From Streptomyces sp. MUM 2J (lineage in GTDB: Bacteria; Actinomycetota; Actinomycetes; Streptomycetales; Streptomycetaceae), in the NCBI RefSeq assembly GCF_022414535.1, contig NZ_JADWYM010000005.1:62001-126000 (forward strand): a DNA stretch of 64,000 nucleotides. The letters run 5' to 3'. Made by a program: the position numbers and the translations under genes. Of the stretch, positions 1 to 7,769 are shown piece after piece. Numbering within the stretch: position 1 is the first letter of the stretch; each line of letters begins with the position of its first letter. The notes below the pieces were generated by a model. The model made no database searches and was not told the DNA's origin. It saw nothing but the letters and a program-made list of their open reading frames with translations.

Positions 1-1244
1 ACCATCTGGGTGGTGGTGCCGGTACTGCCGCCGGTGGCGATGCCGGTGGTGGCCGGGCTGGGCGAGGGGGCGGGTGAGGGCGTGCCGGTGCCGCCGCCGT
101 CGCCCGCGCCGCCGTCGCCGCCCCCGCCGGTCGTCGGGCAGGTCTCCGCCGGGACCCAGGCGAACCTCACGTCGAACGCGGAGCCGGGGGCCAGGACCAG
201 TTCGGAAAGGCTGAGCGAGGGGTCGGGCAGACCGGGGGCGGCGTCGCCCGCGGTGTGCTGCACGACCGTGATCCTCGACGGGTCGGCGGCGCCCTTGGCG
301 AGGAGGGTCATGCTTCCCGCGCCGCCCACCACGCACTTGGTGTCCGAGACGTTGACGAGGTGGAACGTGCCGTACACGATGCCGGCGGAGTCCGGGCCGT
401 CGGCAGAGGCCTTGGCGCCGCCGAGCCGGTCGGCGGTGCACCGCGGGGGCTCGGCGGGCCCGGTGGCCGCCGGGCCGGGGTCCGGCGAGGCGGAGGCGCC
501 CGCACCGGCGCCCTTGCCCCGGCCGGTGTCCCTGCTGCCGCCCTGTTCCTCGCCTGTGACCGGGCCCGATACGCTGCCGGTCGTGTTCTCGTGACCGTCG
601 GAGGTCCTGCCCTCGCCGGTACCGCCCTGGACCTGCGAGCTGCTGCCGGCGACGGAGGGGGCGGCGTCGGTGCCGGTGGCCCTGGAGACGTGCAGCAGCG
701 CGGGCACGGCCGTCCCCAGGAACAGGGCCGTGGCGGCGAGGCCGACGGCCGCCTGGCGCTTGCGGGCCCGGCGTGCGGGGACCGCCCGCTGCAGGTGCTC
801 CAGGACGCCGTCGCGCGGCTCGATCTCCTGGACCGCGTGGTGCAGCATGCGGCGCAGTGCCAGCTCGTCCGAGTCGAGCCCGCCGGGGCTCTGGTCGTCC
901 AGGCCGTCGTTCACAGTTCCGTTCCCAGCGTGCAGGTGTTTCGGGTCGTGCGTGCGGGGCCGCCGCGCAGGCTCGGCTCCGAGGTCCGGCGCGGGGGCGG
1001 TGTGCGGCGTACGGTCCCGGCCCGGCCTGCCGCCCGGGTCCGCCCCGGGGTGCTCGGGCACCGGGCGGTCGCCGGTGGGCCGGTGGTCCGGGGACCGCCC
1101 GGGCCGGGGGCGGCCGTGCGCGTCGGGGGTGTCGGGGGCGCGGGGGGCTCCCGGAGCGTGCCGCGCGTCGTCCCCGTGCGCGTCCTTCCCGGCCTCCGCC
1201 CCGTACCCGCCCGGGCCCCCGTCGCCGCCCGTGCCGTGCGTCAT
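1..1244 (-). CDS. Membrane-anchored sigma-factor partner (C-terminus beyond window)
   Basis: The frame is open from an ATG at 1244 to the window edge (about 414 codons). Its ATG overlaps the TGA of the sigma gene (ATGA), so the two are probably translationally coupled. The first ~110 residues are Pro/Gly/Arg-rich and low complexity. A GTG at 914 (V-N-D-G-L-D-D) is a plausible later start. After a charged region (ELALRRMLHHAVQEIEPRDG) comes one membrane segment at about residues 162-182, then a Thr/Ser/Gly linker and a secreted domain with Cys (PPRCTADRLGG, DTKCVVGG) resembling DUF4232-type domains. Position and topology suggest the gene works with, or as anti-sigma to, the upstream sigma factor. 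That role is inferred; no zinc-binding anti-sigma motif was seen. Confidence 0.7.
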   Translation of the reverse strand, partial: MTHGTGGDGGPGGYGAEAGKDAHGDDARHAPGAPRAPDTPDAHGRPRPGRSPDHRPTGDRPVPEHPGADPGGRPGRDRTPHTAPAPDLGAEPARRPRTHDPKHLHAGNGTVNDGLDDQSPGGLDSDELALRRMLHHAVQEIEPRDGVLEHLQRAVPARRARKRQAAVGLAATALFLGTAVPALLHVSRATGTDAAPSVAGSSSQVQGGTGEGRTSDGHENTTGSVSGPVTGEEQGGSRDTGRGKGAGAGASASPDPGPAATGPAEPPRCTADRLGGAKASADGPDSAGIVYGTFHLVNVSDTKCVVGGAGSMTLLAKGAADPSRITVVQHTAGDAAPGLPDPSLSLSELVLAPGSAFDVRFAWVPAETCPTTGGGGDGGAGDGGGTGTPSPAPSPSPATTGIATGGSTGTTTQM

Positions 1245-1918
1245 GCCCGGGCCTCCATCACCTTGCGCAGCGCGGCGATGCCGCGCGAGCCGTACGCCTT
1301 GACCGAGCCCAGCGAGATGCCGAGCGTCTCGGCGACCTGAGCCTCGGTCATGTCCGCGAAGTAGCGCAGCACGAGCACCTCGCGCTGCCGGCGTTGGAGC
1401 CCCTTCATCGCGTCGATCAGCGAGTCGCGCTCCAGCAGGTCGTAGGCGCCCTCCTCCGCGCTGGCCATGTCCGGCATGGGCTTGGACAGCAGCTTCAGTC
1501 CGAGGATGCGGCGGCGCAGCGCCGAGCGGGAGAGGTTGACCACCGTCTGGCGCAGATAGGCGAGCGTCTTCTCCGGGTCGCGGACCCGCCTGCGTGCCGA
1601 GTGCACGCGGATGAAGGCCTCCTGCACGACGTCCTCACAGGAGGCGGTGTCGTCGAGGAGGAGGGCGGCGAGGCCCAGCAGTGAGCGGTAGTGGGCGCGG
1701 TAGGTCTCGGTGAGATGGTCGACGGTGGTGCCGGCGGCCGCGGTCCGACCGGCTCCGTCGCGCTGACTGGGTATGCGGGCGGGCCGCGCTGCGGGCATCG
1801 GCGCGATCACCGGCATGCCGCCGGGCGCGCCTGTCCTGCGGGGCCGGCGGCTGCCCGCCCGCGGGGGCCGCCGGGCGGTCCCGCGCGCCGCCGCGGTGAA
1901 GTCGAGTACCTCTGCCAC
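1241..1918 (-). CDS. SigE-family (ECF-like) RNA polymerase sigma factor
   Basis: Up to 225 aa from a GTG at 1918. The N-terminal ~65 residues are Arg/Pro/Ala-rich, so translation may start later (for example at the Met before P-V-I-A-P). Region 2 is clear (YRAHYRSLLGLAALLLDD, then EDVVQEAFIRVH), as is region 4 (RQREVLVLRYFADMTEAQVA, then LGISLGSVKAYGSRGIAALR). The spacing fits the actinobacterial SigE-type group 4 sigma factors that redirect RNA polymerase to a small regulon. It shares an ATGA overlap with the downstream membrane gene, the usual arrangement of sigma and regulator. No good Shine-Dalgarno precedes the GTG, so the start is uncertain. Confidence 0.88.
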   Translation of the reverse strand: MAEVLDFTAAARGTARRPPRAGSRRPRRTGAPGGMPVIAPMPAARPARIPSQRDGAGRTAAAGTTVDHLTETYRAHYRSLLGLAALLLDDTASCEDVVQEAFIRVHSARRRVRDPEKTLAYLRQTVVNLSRSALRRRILGLKLLSKPMPDMASAEEGAYDLLERDSLIDAMKGLQRRQREVLVLRYFADMTEAQVAETLGISLGSVKAYGSRGIAALRKVMEARA

Positions 1919-2265
1919 GCCGGTTGGACACGCGTCCCCCCGTCGGGGTTGTACGTGCCGGGCGTCACTTCTGCGCCGACCATGAGTCCCGCTCTTCCCC
2001 TAAGTCCGAACGAACGGGCGTCCCCACGCCCGCTCCAGGCCGTCCCCACGTCCCGGATGACACGCGTCACCTCCGCCCCAGCACAGGGCCACCGCAAAGA
2101 CGCTCCCCGCGCTCCGCACGGTTGCGGAAGGCGGGGAGAAAAATCTTCGGCCGCCCCGGGGGCGGTACTCAAGTGGACCGGGCCATTGCCCTGATCACAT
2201 GTTCCATGTAGATCCTATAAACGGGCCGCGGGGGTGGGCACGCGATTTCCCGTCGCGGGAGGGCA
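1919..2265. other. Intergenic region upstream of the sigma gene
   Basis: No convincing gene is visible. The stretch holds the asd terminator hairpins (2103-2165) and presumably the sigma promoter. No -35/-10 pair could be assigned with confidence. Confidence 0.5.
2103..2165 (-). terminator. Double hairpin after asd
   Basis: On the minus strand, transcripts leaving asd first meet a CCGCCC/GGGCGG hairpin (2151-2165), followed by a TTTTT run at about 2139-2143. A second hairpin then follows: CTCCCCGC paired with GCGGGGAG, with an inner TCCGCA/TGCGGA stem (2103-2138). T-runs after hairpins are uncommon in this GC-rich sequence, so this looks like a factor-independent terminator. Confidence 0.6.
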
Positions 2266-3318
2266 CTACGCCAACTCCTCCGCCACCAGTTCCGCGATCT
2301 GCGCGGTGTTCAGCGCGGCCCCCTTGCGCAGGTTGTCGCCGCACACGAACAGCTCCAGCGCCGTCGGGTCGTCCAGCGCCCGGCGGACCCGCCCCACCCA
2401 GGTCGGGTCGGTGCCCACCGCGTCGGCGGGTGTGGGGAACTCCCCGGCGGCCGGGTTGTCGAACAGCACGACACCGGGCGCGGTGGCCAGGATCTCCTGA
2501 GCGCCGTCGACGGTGACCTCGCCCTGGAAGCGGGCGTGCACGGTCATCGAGTGCGTGGTGACGACCGGCACCCGCACACAGGTGACGGCGACGGGCAGCC
2601 GCGGCAGCCCGAGGATCTTGCGGGACTCGTCCCGCACCTTCATCTCCTCCGACGACCAGCCGTCCTCACGCAGCGACCCGGCCCACGGCACCACGTTCAG
2701 CGCGACCGGCTCCGGGAACGGCCCCGTCCGGTCGCCGACCGCCCGCCGCACGTCGCCCGGGCTCGTCCCGAGTTCGGTGCCGGCGACGAGGGACAACTGC
2801 TCCCGCAGCGTGTCGATCCCGGCCCGGCCGGCCCCGCTGACCGCCTGGTACGACGACACCACCAGCTCGCGCAGCCCGTACTCGGCGTGCAGCGCGCCCA
2901 GGGCGACGATCATCGACAGCGTCGTGCAGTTGGGGTTGGCGACGATCCCGCGCGGCCGGTTCCGCACCGTGTGCGCGTTGACCTCGGGCACGACCAGCGG
3001 CACGTCCGGGTCCATCCGGAAGGCGGCGGAGTTGTCGACCACCACCACGCCCTTGGCCGCGGCGACGGGCGCCCACTGGGCCGCGACCTCGTCGGGCACG
3101 TCGAACAGGGCCACGTCGACGCCGTCGAAGGCCGCTTCGCCGAGCGCCACCACCTCGACCTCCTCGCCGCGCACGGCCAGCTTGCGGCCGGCCGAGCGCG
3201 GCGAGGCGATCAGGCGGATCTCGCCCCAGACGTCCGCCCGCTGGGACAGGATCTGGAGCATGACCGCGCCGACGGCTCCGGTCGCTCCCACGACCGCGAG
3301 CGCCGGTCGGCCCTTCAT
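2266..3318 (-). CDS. asd: Aspartate-semialdehyde dehydrogenase
   Basis: 350 aa. It reduces beta-aspartyl phosphate to aspartate semialdehyde with NADPH, the second step of the aspartate pathway to Lys/DAP, Met, Thr and Ile. The N-terminal Rossmann motif VGATGAVG is present. The catalytic Cys lies in VANPNCTT, and the conserved [10 protein letters not shown] segment follows. Length is normal. It lies 28 nt downstream of the aspartokinase gene on the same strand, so ask-asd is almost certainly one operon feeding diaminopimelate and amino-acid synthesis. Confidence 0.97.
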   Translation of the reverse strand: MKGRPALAVVGATGAVGAVMLQILSQRADVWGEIRLIASPRSAGRKLAVRGEEVEVVALGEAAFDGVDVALFDVPDEVAAQWAPVAAAKGVVVVDNSAAFRMDPDVPLVVPEVNAHTVRNRPRGIVANPNCTTLSMIVALGALHAEYGLRELVVSSYQAVSGAGRAGIDTLREQLSLVAGTELGTSPGDVRRAVGDRTGPFPEPVALNVVPWAGSLREDGWSSEEMKVRDESRKILGLPRLPVAVTCVRVPVVTTHSMTVHARFQGEVTVDGAQEILATAPGVVLFDNPAAGEFPTPADAVGTDPTWVGRVRRALDDPTALELFVCGDNLRKGAALNTAQIAELVAEELA

Positions 3319-3346
3319 CGCCGTGCGCCTCCGTACGAACGGGAGG

Positions 3347-3868
3347 TCATCGGCCGGTGCCCCCGTAGACGACGGCCTCGTCGCTGTCGGAGTCCAGCCC
3401 GAAGGCGGTGTGCACGGCCCGGACGGCCTCCGGCACGTCGTCGGCGCGCGTCACGACCGAGATGCGGATCTCGGAGGTCGAGATGAGCTCGATGTTCACA
3501 CCCGCGTCGGACAGCGCGGTGAAGAAGTCCGCGGTGACACCGGGGTTGGTCTTCATCCCGGCGCCCACGAGCGAGATCTTGCCGATCTGGTCGTCGTAGC
3601 GCAGCGAGTCGAAGCCGATGCCGCCCTTGTTCTTCTCCAGGGCGTCGATGGCCCTGCGGCCCTCGGTCTTCGGCAGGGTGAAGGAGATGTCCGTCAGCCC
3701 GGTGGACGCGGCGGACACGTTCTGCACGACCATGTCGATGTTGATCTCGGCGTCGGCGATGGTCCGGAAGATGGACGCGGCCTCGCCCGGCTTGTCCGGC
3801 ACACCGACGACCGTGATCTTGGCCTCGGAGGTGTCGTGCGCGACACCGGAGATGATGGCCTGCTCCAC
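3347..3868 (-). CDS. lysC: Aspartokinase beta subunit from internal in-frame start
   Basis: An internal GTG at 3868 lies in the lysC frame and would give 173 aa beginning [10 protein letters not shown]. It is preceded at 6 nt by AAGGGGAG, a strong Shine-Dalgarno inside the coding sequence. The product is the ACT-domain half, close in length and sequence start to the known Corynebacterium glutamicum beta subunit. Such alpha2beta2 enzymes bind the inhibitory amino acids at the alpha/beta interface. The internal ribosome site is seen in the sequence; expression in this organism is inferred. Confidence 0.75.
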   Translation of the reverse strand: MEQAIISGVAHDTSEAKITVVGVPDKPGEAASIFRTIADAEINIDMVVQNVSAASTGLTDISFTLPKTEGRRAIDALEKNKGGIGFDSLRYDDQIGKISLVGAGMKTNPGVTADFFTALSDAGVNIELISTSEIRISVVTRADDVPEAVRAVHTAFGLDSDSDEAVVYGGTGR

Positions 3869-4624
3869 CTTCTTCTCCCCTTGCTGAATCGGCTCGTTGC
3901 TGACCCACGTGCCCTGCAGCCCGCTGAAGCTGGAGCGGACGTGGATCGGGATGTTGTAGCGGCGGGCGTACTCCACGCACCGGTGGAGCAGCACCTTGGA
4001 CCCGGACGCGGCCAGTTCGAGCATGTCCTCGAACGAGATCCAGTCGATCTTCCGGGCCTTCTTCACCACCCGCGGGTCGGCGGTGAACACGCCGTCGACG
4101 TCGGTGTAGATCTCGCAGACCTCGGCGTCGAGCGCGGCGGCCAGCGCCACGGCCGTGGTGTCGGACCCGCCGCGCCCGAGGGTGGTGATGTCCTTGCTGT
4201 CCTGGCTGACGCCCTGGAAGCCGGCGACGATGGCGATGTTGCCCCCGTCCAGCGAGTCGCGGATGCGGCCCGGCGTCACGTCGATGATCCGCGCTTTGTT
4301 GTGGACCGAGTCGGTGATGACACCCGCCTGGCTGCCGGTGAACGACTGGGCGCTGTGCCCCAGGTTCTTGATCGCCATGGCCAGCAGAGCCATGGAGATC
4401 CGCTCTCCGGCGGTCAGCAGCATGTCGAGCTCACGCCCGGCAGGGATCGGGGAAACCTGCTCGGCGAGATCGATCAGCTCGTCCGTCGTGTCGCCCATCG
4501 CGGAAACCACGGCGACGACCTGGTGGCCGTTCTTCTTGGCTTCCACGATCCGCTTGGCGACGCGCTTGATGCCTTCGGCATCGGCTACGGAGGAGCCTCC
4601 GTACTTCTGCACGACAAGGCCCAC
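3347..4624 (-). CDS. lysC: Aspartokinase, alpha subunit
   Basis: 425 aa from a GTG at 4624 preceded by GAGGAG. It phosphorylates aspartate at the head of the aspartate family pathway. The kinase motif [20 protein letters not shown] is at the N-terminus, and SVHNKARI and [16 protein letters not shown] follow. Two C-terminal ACT-type regulatory repeats occupy about the last 160 residues, the usual site of feedback control by Lys/Thr. An in-frame GTG with its own ribosome site (see 3347-3868) should also yield the small beta subunit, as in Corynebacterium. A longer frame from 4726 exists but lacks a ribosome site and family similarity. Confidence 0.96.
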   Translation of the reverse strand: MGLVVQKYGGSSVADAEGIKRVAKRIVEAKKNGHQVVAVVSAMGDTTDELIDLAEQVSPIPAGRELDMLLTAGERISMALLAMAIKNLGHSAQSFTGSQAGVITDSVHNKARIIDVTPGRIRDSLDGGNIAIVAGFQGVSQDSKDITTLGRGGSDTTAVALAAALDAEVCEIYTDVDGVFTADPRVVKKARKIDWISFEDMLELAASGSKVLLHRCVEYARRYNIPIHVRSSFSGLQGTWVSNEPIQQGEKKVEQAIISGVAHDTSEAKITVVGVPDKPGEAASIFRTIADAEINIDMVVQNVSAASTGLTDISFTLPKTEGRRAIDALEKNKGGIGFDSLRYDDQIGKISLVGAGMKTNPGVTADFFTALSDAGVNIELISTSEIRISVVTRADDVPEAVRAVHTAFGLDSDSDEAVVYGGTGR

Positions 4625-5018
4625 GTGCGCTCCTCGCTCCGTTTGTGTTCTTTCCGCAGGTACGGCGGTGCACTGCGGTCGGTTCAGTCTATCGAGCGTC
4701 CGAAATCCACCCTCCCGATATCGCATGGTGAGATATCGAGGGGCTGCTCCGGCCGCTCGCGTCCAGAGGGCTCATGCCCAGGGGCCGCGAACACACGCGG
4801 GAATGTGGGTCGGGTCACATGTTCGGGAGGGGGCCCGGTCGGCGCACCTGACAAGAGCGAGGGCCCTGCCCGCCGTCCGGGCGGCCCCCGGCCCCGACGC
4901 CGCCGGCCGCTGCCCCACCCGTGCCCACCGCGTCACGGACCTGCCCGGCACCGACGACGCGGTCTACGTCCGGGGCACCCAGCCGGGCACCGCGGACTGC
5001 CGCCCGCCGGCCGCGGCG
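4625..5018. other. Intergenic region upstream of ask
   Basis: The ask promoter must lie here. A dyad CGATATC-N9-GATATCG (4716-4722/4732-4738) with CCTC/GAGG flanks sits about 90 nt before the start and could be an operator. On the minus strand, TAGACT (about 4689-4694) resembles a -10 box. The 4840-5018 part has short coding-like stretches but no supportable gene. Confidence 0.4.
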
Positions 5019-5678
5019 TCAGTCCGCCTCCTTGATGCCCAGCGGGCCCGCGATCTCCTGGGCCATGACCTCGCCCGCCTCGAACTCCAGGGCCTCGTCG
5101 CCCAGGCCCTGGTCGGTGTCCAGGCCGTCCAGCTCCTGAAGGGGCTGGTTCAGCCGGACGTGCGCGAGGACCGAGTGGAGGGCGCGCAGGGTCGCGGACG
5201 CCGTCGAGCCCCAGTTGGAGAAGTACGAGAACTGCCACCACCACAGGGCCTCGCTGGTCCGGCCTGCGCGGTAGTGGACCATGCCGTGGCGCAGGTCGGT
5301 GATGACGTCGGCCAGGTCGTCGGAGATGCGGGCCGGGACGGGCGCCTTGCGGGGCTCGTAGGGGTCGAAGACCTCGGAGTAGACGTCGATCGGCTCCAGC
5401 AGGCGCGCCAGGTTCTCGCGCAGCCCGTCGGCGTCCGGCTCCGGACCGGGGTCGGGCTCGTAGCGCTCGTCGGGAACGACGTCCTCGTGCGCGCCCAGGC
5501 GACCGCCGGCGAGCAGCAGTTGGGAGACCTCCAGGAGGAGGAAGGGGACTGCCGAGGCCGGCTCGTCGCCCTTGGCGACCTCCGTGACGGCCACCAGGAA
5601 GCTCTCCACCTGGTCCGCGATCTGGACCGCGAAGTCGTCCGGGTTCCGCCCGGTCGCATGCAGCGTGGCGTCAGACAT
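5019..5678 (-). CDS. DUF5063 domain protein
   Basis: 219 aa, acidic, mostly helical, without signal peptide or membrane segment. It matches the actinobacterial DUF5063 family: the N-terminal [20 protein letters not shown] helix, the [15 protein letters not shown] motif and the Trp-rich [15 protein letters not shown] signature. The start codon overlaps the recR stop by 8 nt, so it is co-translated with recR. This pairing is conserved in Streptomyces as far as I recall. No biochemical role is known; a link to recombination repair is only suggested by the coupling. Confidence 0.85.
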   Translation of the reverse strand: MSDATLHATGRNPDDFAVQIADQVESFLVAVTEVAKGDEPASAVPFLLLEVSQLLLAGGRLGAHEDVVPDERYEPDPGPEPDADGLRENLARLLEPIDVYSEVFDPYEPRKAPVPARISDDLADVITDLRHGMVHYRAGRTSEALWWWQFSYFSNWGSTASATLRALHSVLAHVRLNQPLQELDGLDTDQGLGDEALEFEAGEVMAQEIAGPLGIKEAD

Positions 5679-6270
5679 CTAGGAGTCGTCTCCCCTCGAA
5701 GGCGCGGCCGAGGGTGACCTCGTCCGCGTATTCCAGGTCGCCACCCACCGGGAGGCCGCTGGCCAGGCGGGTGACCTTCAGGCCCATGGGCTTGATCATG
5801 CGTGCGAGGTACGTGGCCGTGGCCTCGCCCTCGAGATTCGGATCGGTGGCCAGGATCAGCTCCGTGACCGTCCCATCGGCCAACCGCGCGAGAAGTTCTC
5901 GTATACGCAGGTCGTCGGGCCCCACGCCCTCGATCGGGCTGATCGCTCCGCCCAGCACGTGGTAGCGGCCCCGGAACTCACGGGTGCGCTCGATCGCGAC
6001 GACGTCCTTGGGCTCCTCGACGACGCAGATGACCGACGGGTCGCGGCGGGGGTCGCGGCAGACGGCGCACTGCTCCTCCTGCGCCACGTTGCCGCAGACG
6101 GCGCAGAAGCGGACCTTCGCCTTCACTTCGAGCAGGGCCTGGGCGAGACGCCGGACGTCCGTGGGCTCCGCCTGGAGGATGTGGAAGGCGATCCGCTGCG
6201 CGCTCTTGGGACCGACGCCGGGCAGCCGCCCCAGCTCGTCGATGAGGTCCTGCACCACGCCTTCGTACAA
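5671..6270 (-). CDS. recR: Recombination mediator protein RecR
   Basis: 199 aa, normal for RecR. It acts with RecF/RecO to load RecA on gapped DNA. The helix-hairpin-helix at the N-terminus ([20 protein letters not shown]), the Cys4 zinc finger ([16 protein letters not shown]) and the Toprim domain ([16 protein letters not shown], then HVLGG) are present in order. It lies 59 nt after ybaB, the classic ybaB-recR arrangement, and overlaps the following DUF5063 gene. Confidence 0.97.
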   Translation of the reverse strand: MYEGVVQDLIDELGRLPGVGPKSAQRIAFHILQAEPTDVRRLAQALLEVKAKVRFCAVCGNVAQEEQCAVCRDPRRDPSVICVVEEPKDVVAIERTREFRGRYHVLGGAISPIEGVGPDDLRIRELLARLADGTVTELILATDPNLEGEATATYLARMIKPMGLKVTRLASGLPVGGDLEYADEVTLGRAFEGRRLLDV

Positions 6271-6329
6271 CGGACTGCCGTCCTTCCTGGTTCTGCTTCT
6301 CTACGTACGGTAGATGCCGCGCGCCTGTC

Positions 6330-6674
6330 TTAGAAAGGCAGACCGGGAATGCCGCTGCCGCCACCCAGTCCCTGGGCCAGCGGGCCCAGCTTCTGCTGCT
6401 GGAGGGTCTGCGCGTTCTCGTTGGCCGCCTGCACGGCCGCGACGACCAGGTCGGCGAGGGTCTCGGTGTCCTCCGGGTCCACCGCCTCCGGGTCGATCTT
6501 CAGTGCGCGCAGCTCACCGGCGCCCGTGACCGTCGCCCGTACCAGGCCGCCGCCGGCCTGGCCCTCGACCTCGGTCTGCGCCAGCTCCTCCTGGGCCCGG
6601 GCCAGGTCCTGCTGCATCTTCTGGGCCTGCTGGAGCAGCTGCTGCATGTTCGGCTGGCCACCACCGGGGATCAC
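6330..6674 (-). CDS. YbaB/EbfC family nucleoid-associated protein
   Basis: 114 aa. The family forms tweezer-like dimers that bind DNA and influence nucleoid structure. The Gln/Met-rich N-terminal helix ([20 protein letters not shown]), the core [20 protein letters not shown], and the helix with the family's [18 protein letters not shown] are all visible. It is the first gene of a minus-strand group with recR and the DUF5063 gene. Confidence 0.93.
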   Translation of the reverse strand: MIPGGGQPNMQQLLQQAQKMQQDLARAQEELAQTEVEGQAGGGLVRATVTGAGELRALKIDPEAVDPEDTETLADLVVAAVQAANENAQTLQQQKLGPLAQGLGGGSGIPGLPF

Positions 6675-6956
6675 GGATCAGCTCCTGTCATAGCTGTCGT
6701 CAGCCGCCGTCGGCTGACGCGGACCTCGTCCGGGTCCACCTGGCACGAGCCTACGTGGTCTGCCCCGGCGTCGCCGCAGCACTCTTTCGAGTGAGTCGGT
6801 TGCCCGGTCTATAGCTGATCAAGACCCACTTCCGGGCGGAAAAGTGAGCTGACCGGTCTCTTCGCCACCCATTGGGCGGTAGGAAGGGTCCGGCTCAGAG
6901 CACACGTCAGCATCATGTGTCACAGACTGTGACCGTTCGTCATTAGGGAGTGCCGG

Positions 6957-7709
6957 GTGGGTCAGCCGGAGATGCAGCCCGAGGGTCCGCCACAGGACGG
7001 GCGGGGAGAGGGCGGGGCGGACCTGCGGCCGGGTGAGCTGACCGGGCGGGTGTTCCCGCTCGGGGACTGGGGGGAACCCGCCCAGCGCCTGGACGACCTG
7101 TACCGCTGGGTGGAGCGCGGTGCTCTGGAGACGGCGGCCTGGTACCTGACCGACCGGGTGTGGAAGCGGCGTGGGGCGCGGGTGCTGCGGTCGGGTGCGG
7201 CGGCGGGCGCGGTGTCGGCGGCGGCGCTGCCGCTGCTGGATCTGACCGGCGTCATGGGCGGGGTCGCCCCCTGGGGATATCTCGCGCTGCTGCTGGCCGT
7301 GGCGTGTGTGGGCGTGGACCGGTTCTTCGGGGTGACCTCGGGGTGGATAAGGGACGTCGCCACCGCCCAGGCGGTGCAGCGCCGGCTCCAGGTGCTGCAG
7401 TTCGACTGGGCCTCGGAGAGCGTGCGGGAGGTGCTGGGCCCGACGGACGGGACGGCCGGCGAGGCCGCCGAGCGGTGCCTCGGAGTGCTGCGGCGCTTCT
7501 CGGAGGACGTGACGGAGCTGGTGCGGACGGAGACGACGGACTGGATGGTGGAGTTCCGCACCGGTTCCGCACCGATGGGGATCCAGTCGGCGGTGGCCGC
7601 GGGCGGCGCGGCACGGTCGGATACCGCGGGCTCGGGCGGACGCTTCCCGGTGCCGCCGGGCGGCGCGCGGCCCAACATGCCCCGGCAGCGCCCCCCGGAG
7701 CCGCGCTGA
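6957..7709 (+). CDS. SLATT-type two-TM membrane protein
   Basis: 250 aa from a GTG with AGGGAG 6 nt upstream. A charged N-terminus is followed by an amphipathic helix (AQRLDDLYRWVERGALETAAWYL), two adjacent membrane segments at about residues 79-98 and 104-120, and a long cytoplasmic helical C-terminus. This is the layout of the SLATT fold (two TM plus helix), which is predicted in other systems to be a pore-forming effector controlled by nucleotide signals. Here it stands alone with no SMODS, SLOG or nuclease partner, so a housekeeping role is as likely. The C-terminal 50 residues are Gly/Pro/Arg-rich. Confidence 0.7.
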   Translation: MGQPEMQPEGPPQDGRGEGGADLRPGELTGRVFPLGDWGEPAQRLDDLYRWVERGALETAAWYLTDRVWKRRGARVLRSGAAAGAVSAAALPLLDLTGVMGGVAPWGYLALLLAVACVGVDRFFGVTSGWIRDVATAQAVQRRLQVLQFDWASESVREVLGPTDGTAGEAAERCLGVLRRFSEDVTELVRTETTDWMVEFRTGSAPMGIQSAVAAGGAARSDTAGSGGRFPVPPGGARPNMPRQRPPEPR

Positions 7710-7769
7710 GCCTCCACCGTCCCCGGGGGGCCACGGACGGGGCGGCGGCCACCGGACGGGCCCGCCGCC

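Noticed and set aside
4840-5018. Short coding-like stretch on the plus strand upstream of ask
   Set aside because: No start with ribosome site, no family; too short to separate from GC-rich background.
6690-6720. GTCAGCCGCCGTCGGCTGAC near ybaB as shared operator with 41464-41482
   Set aside because: Only partly alike and GC-rich enough to occur by chance; no functional link between the genes.
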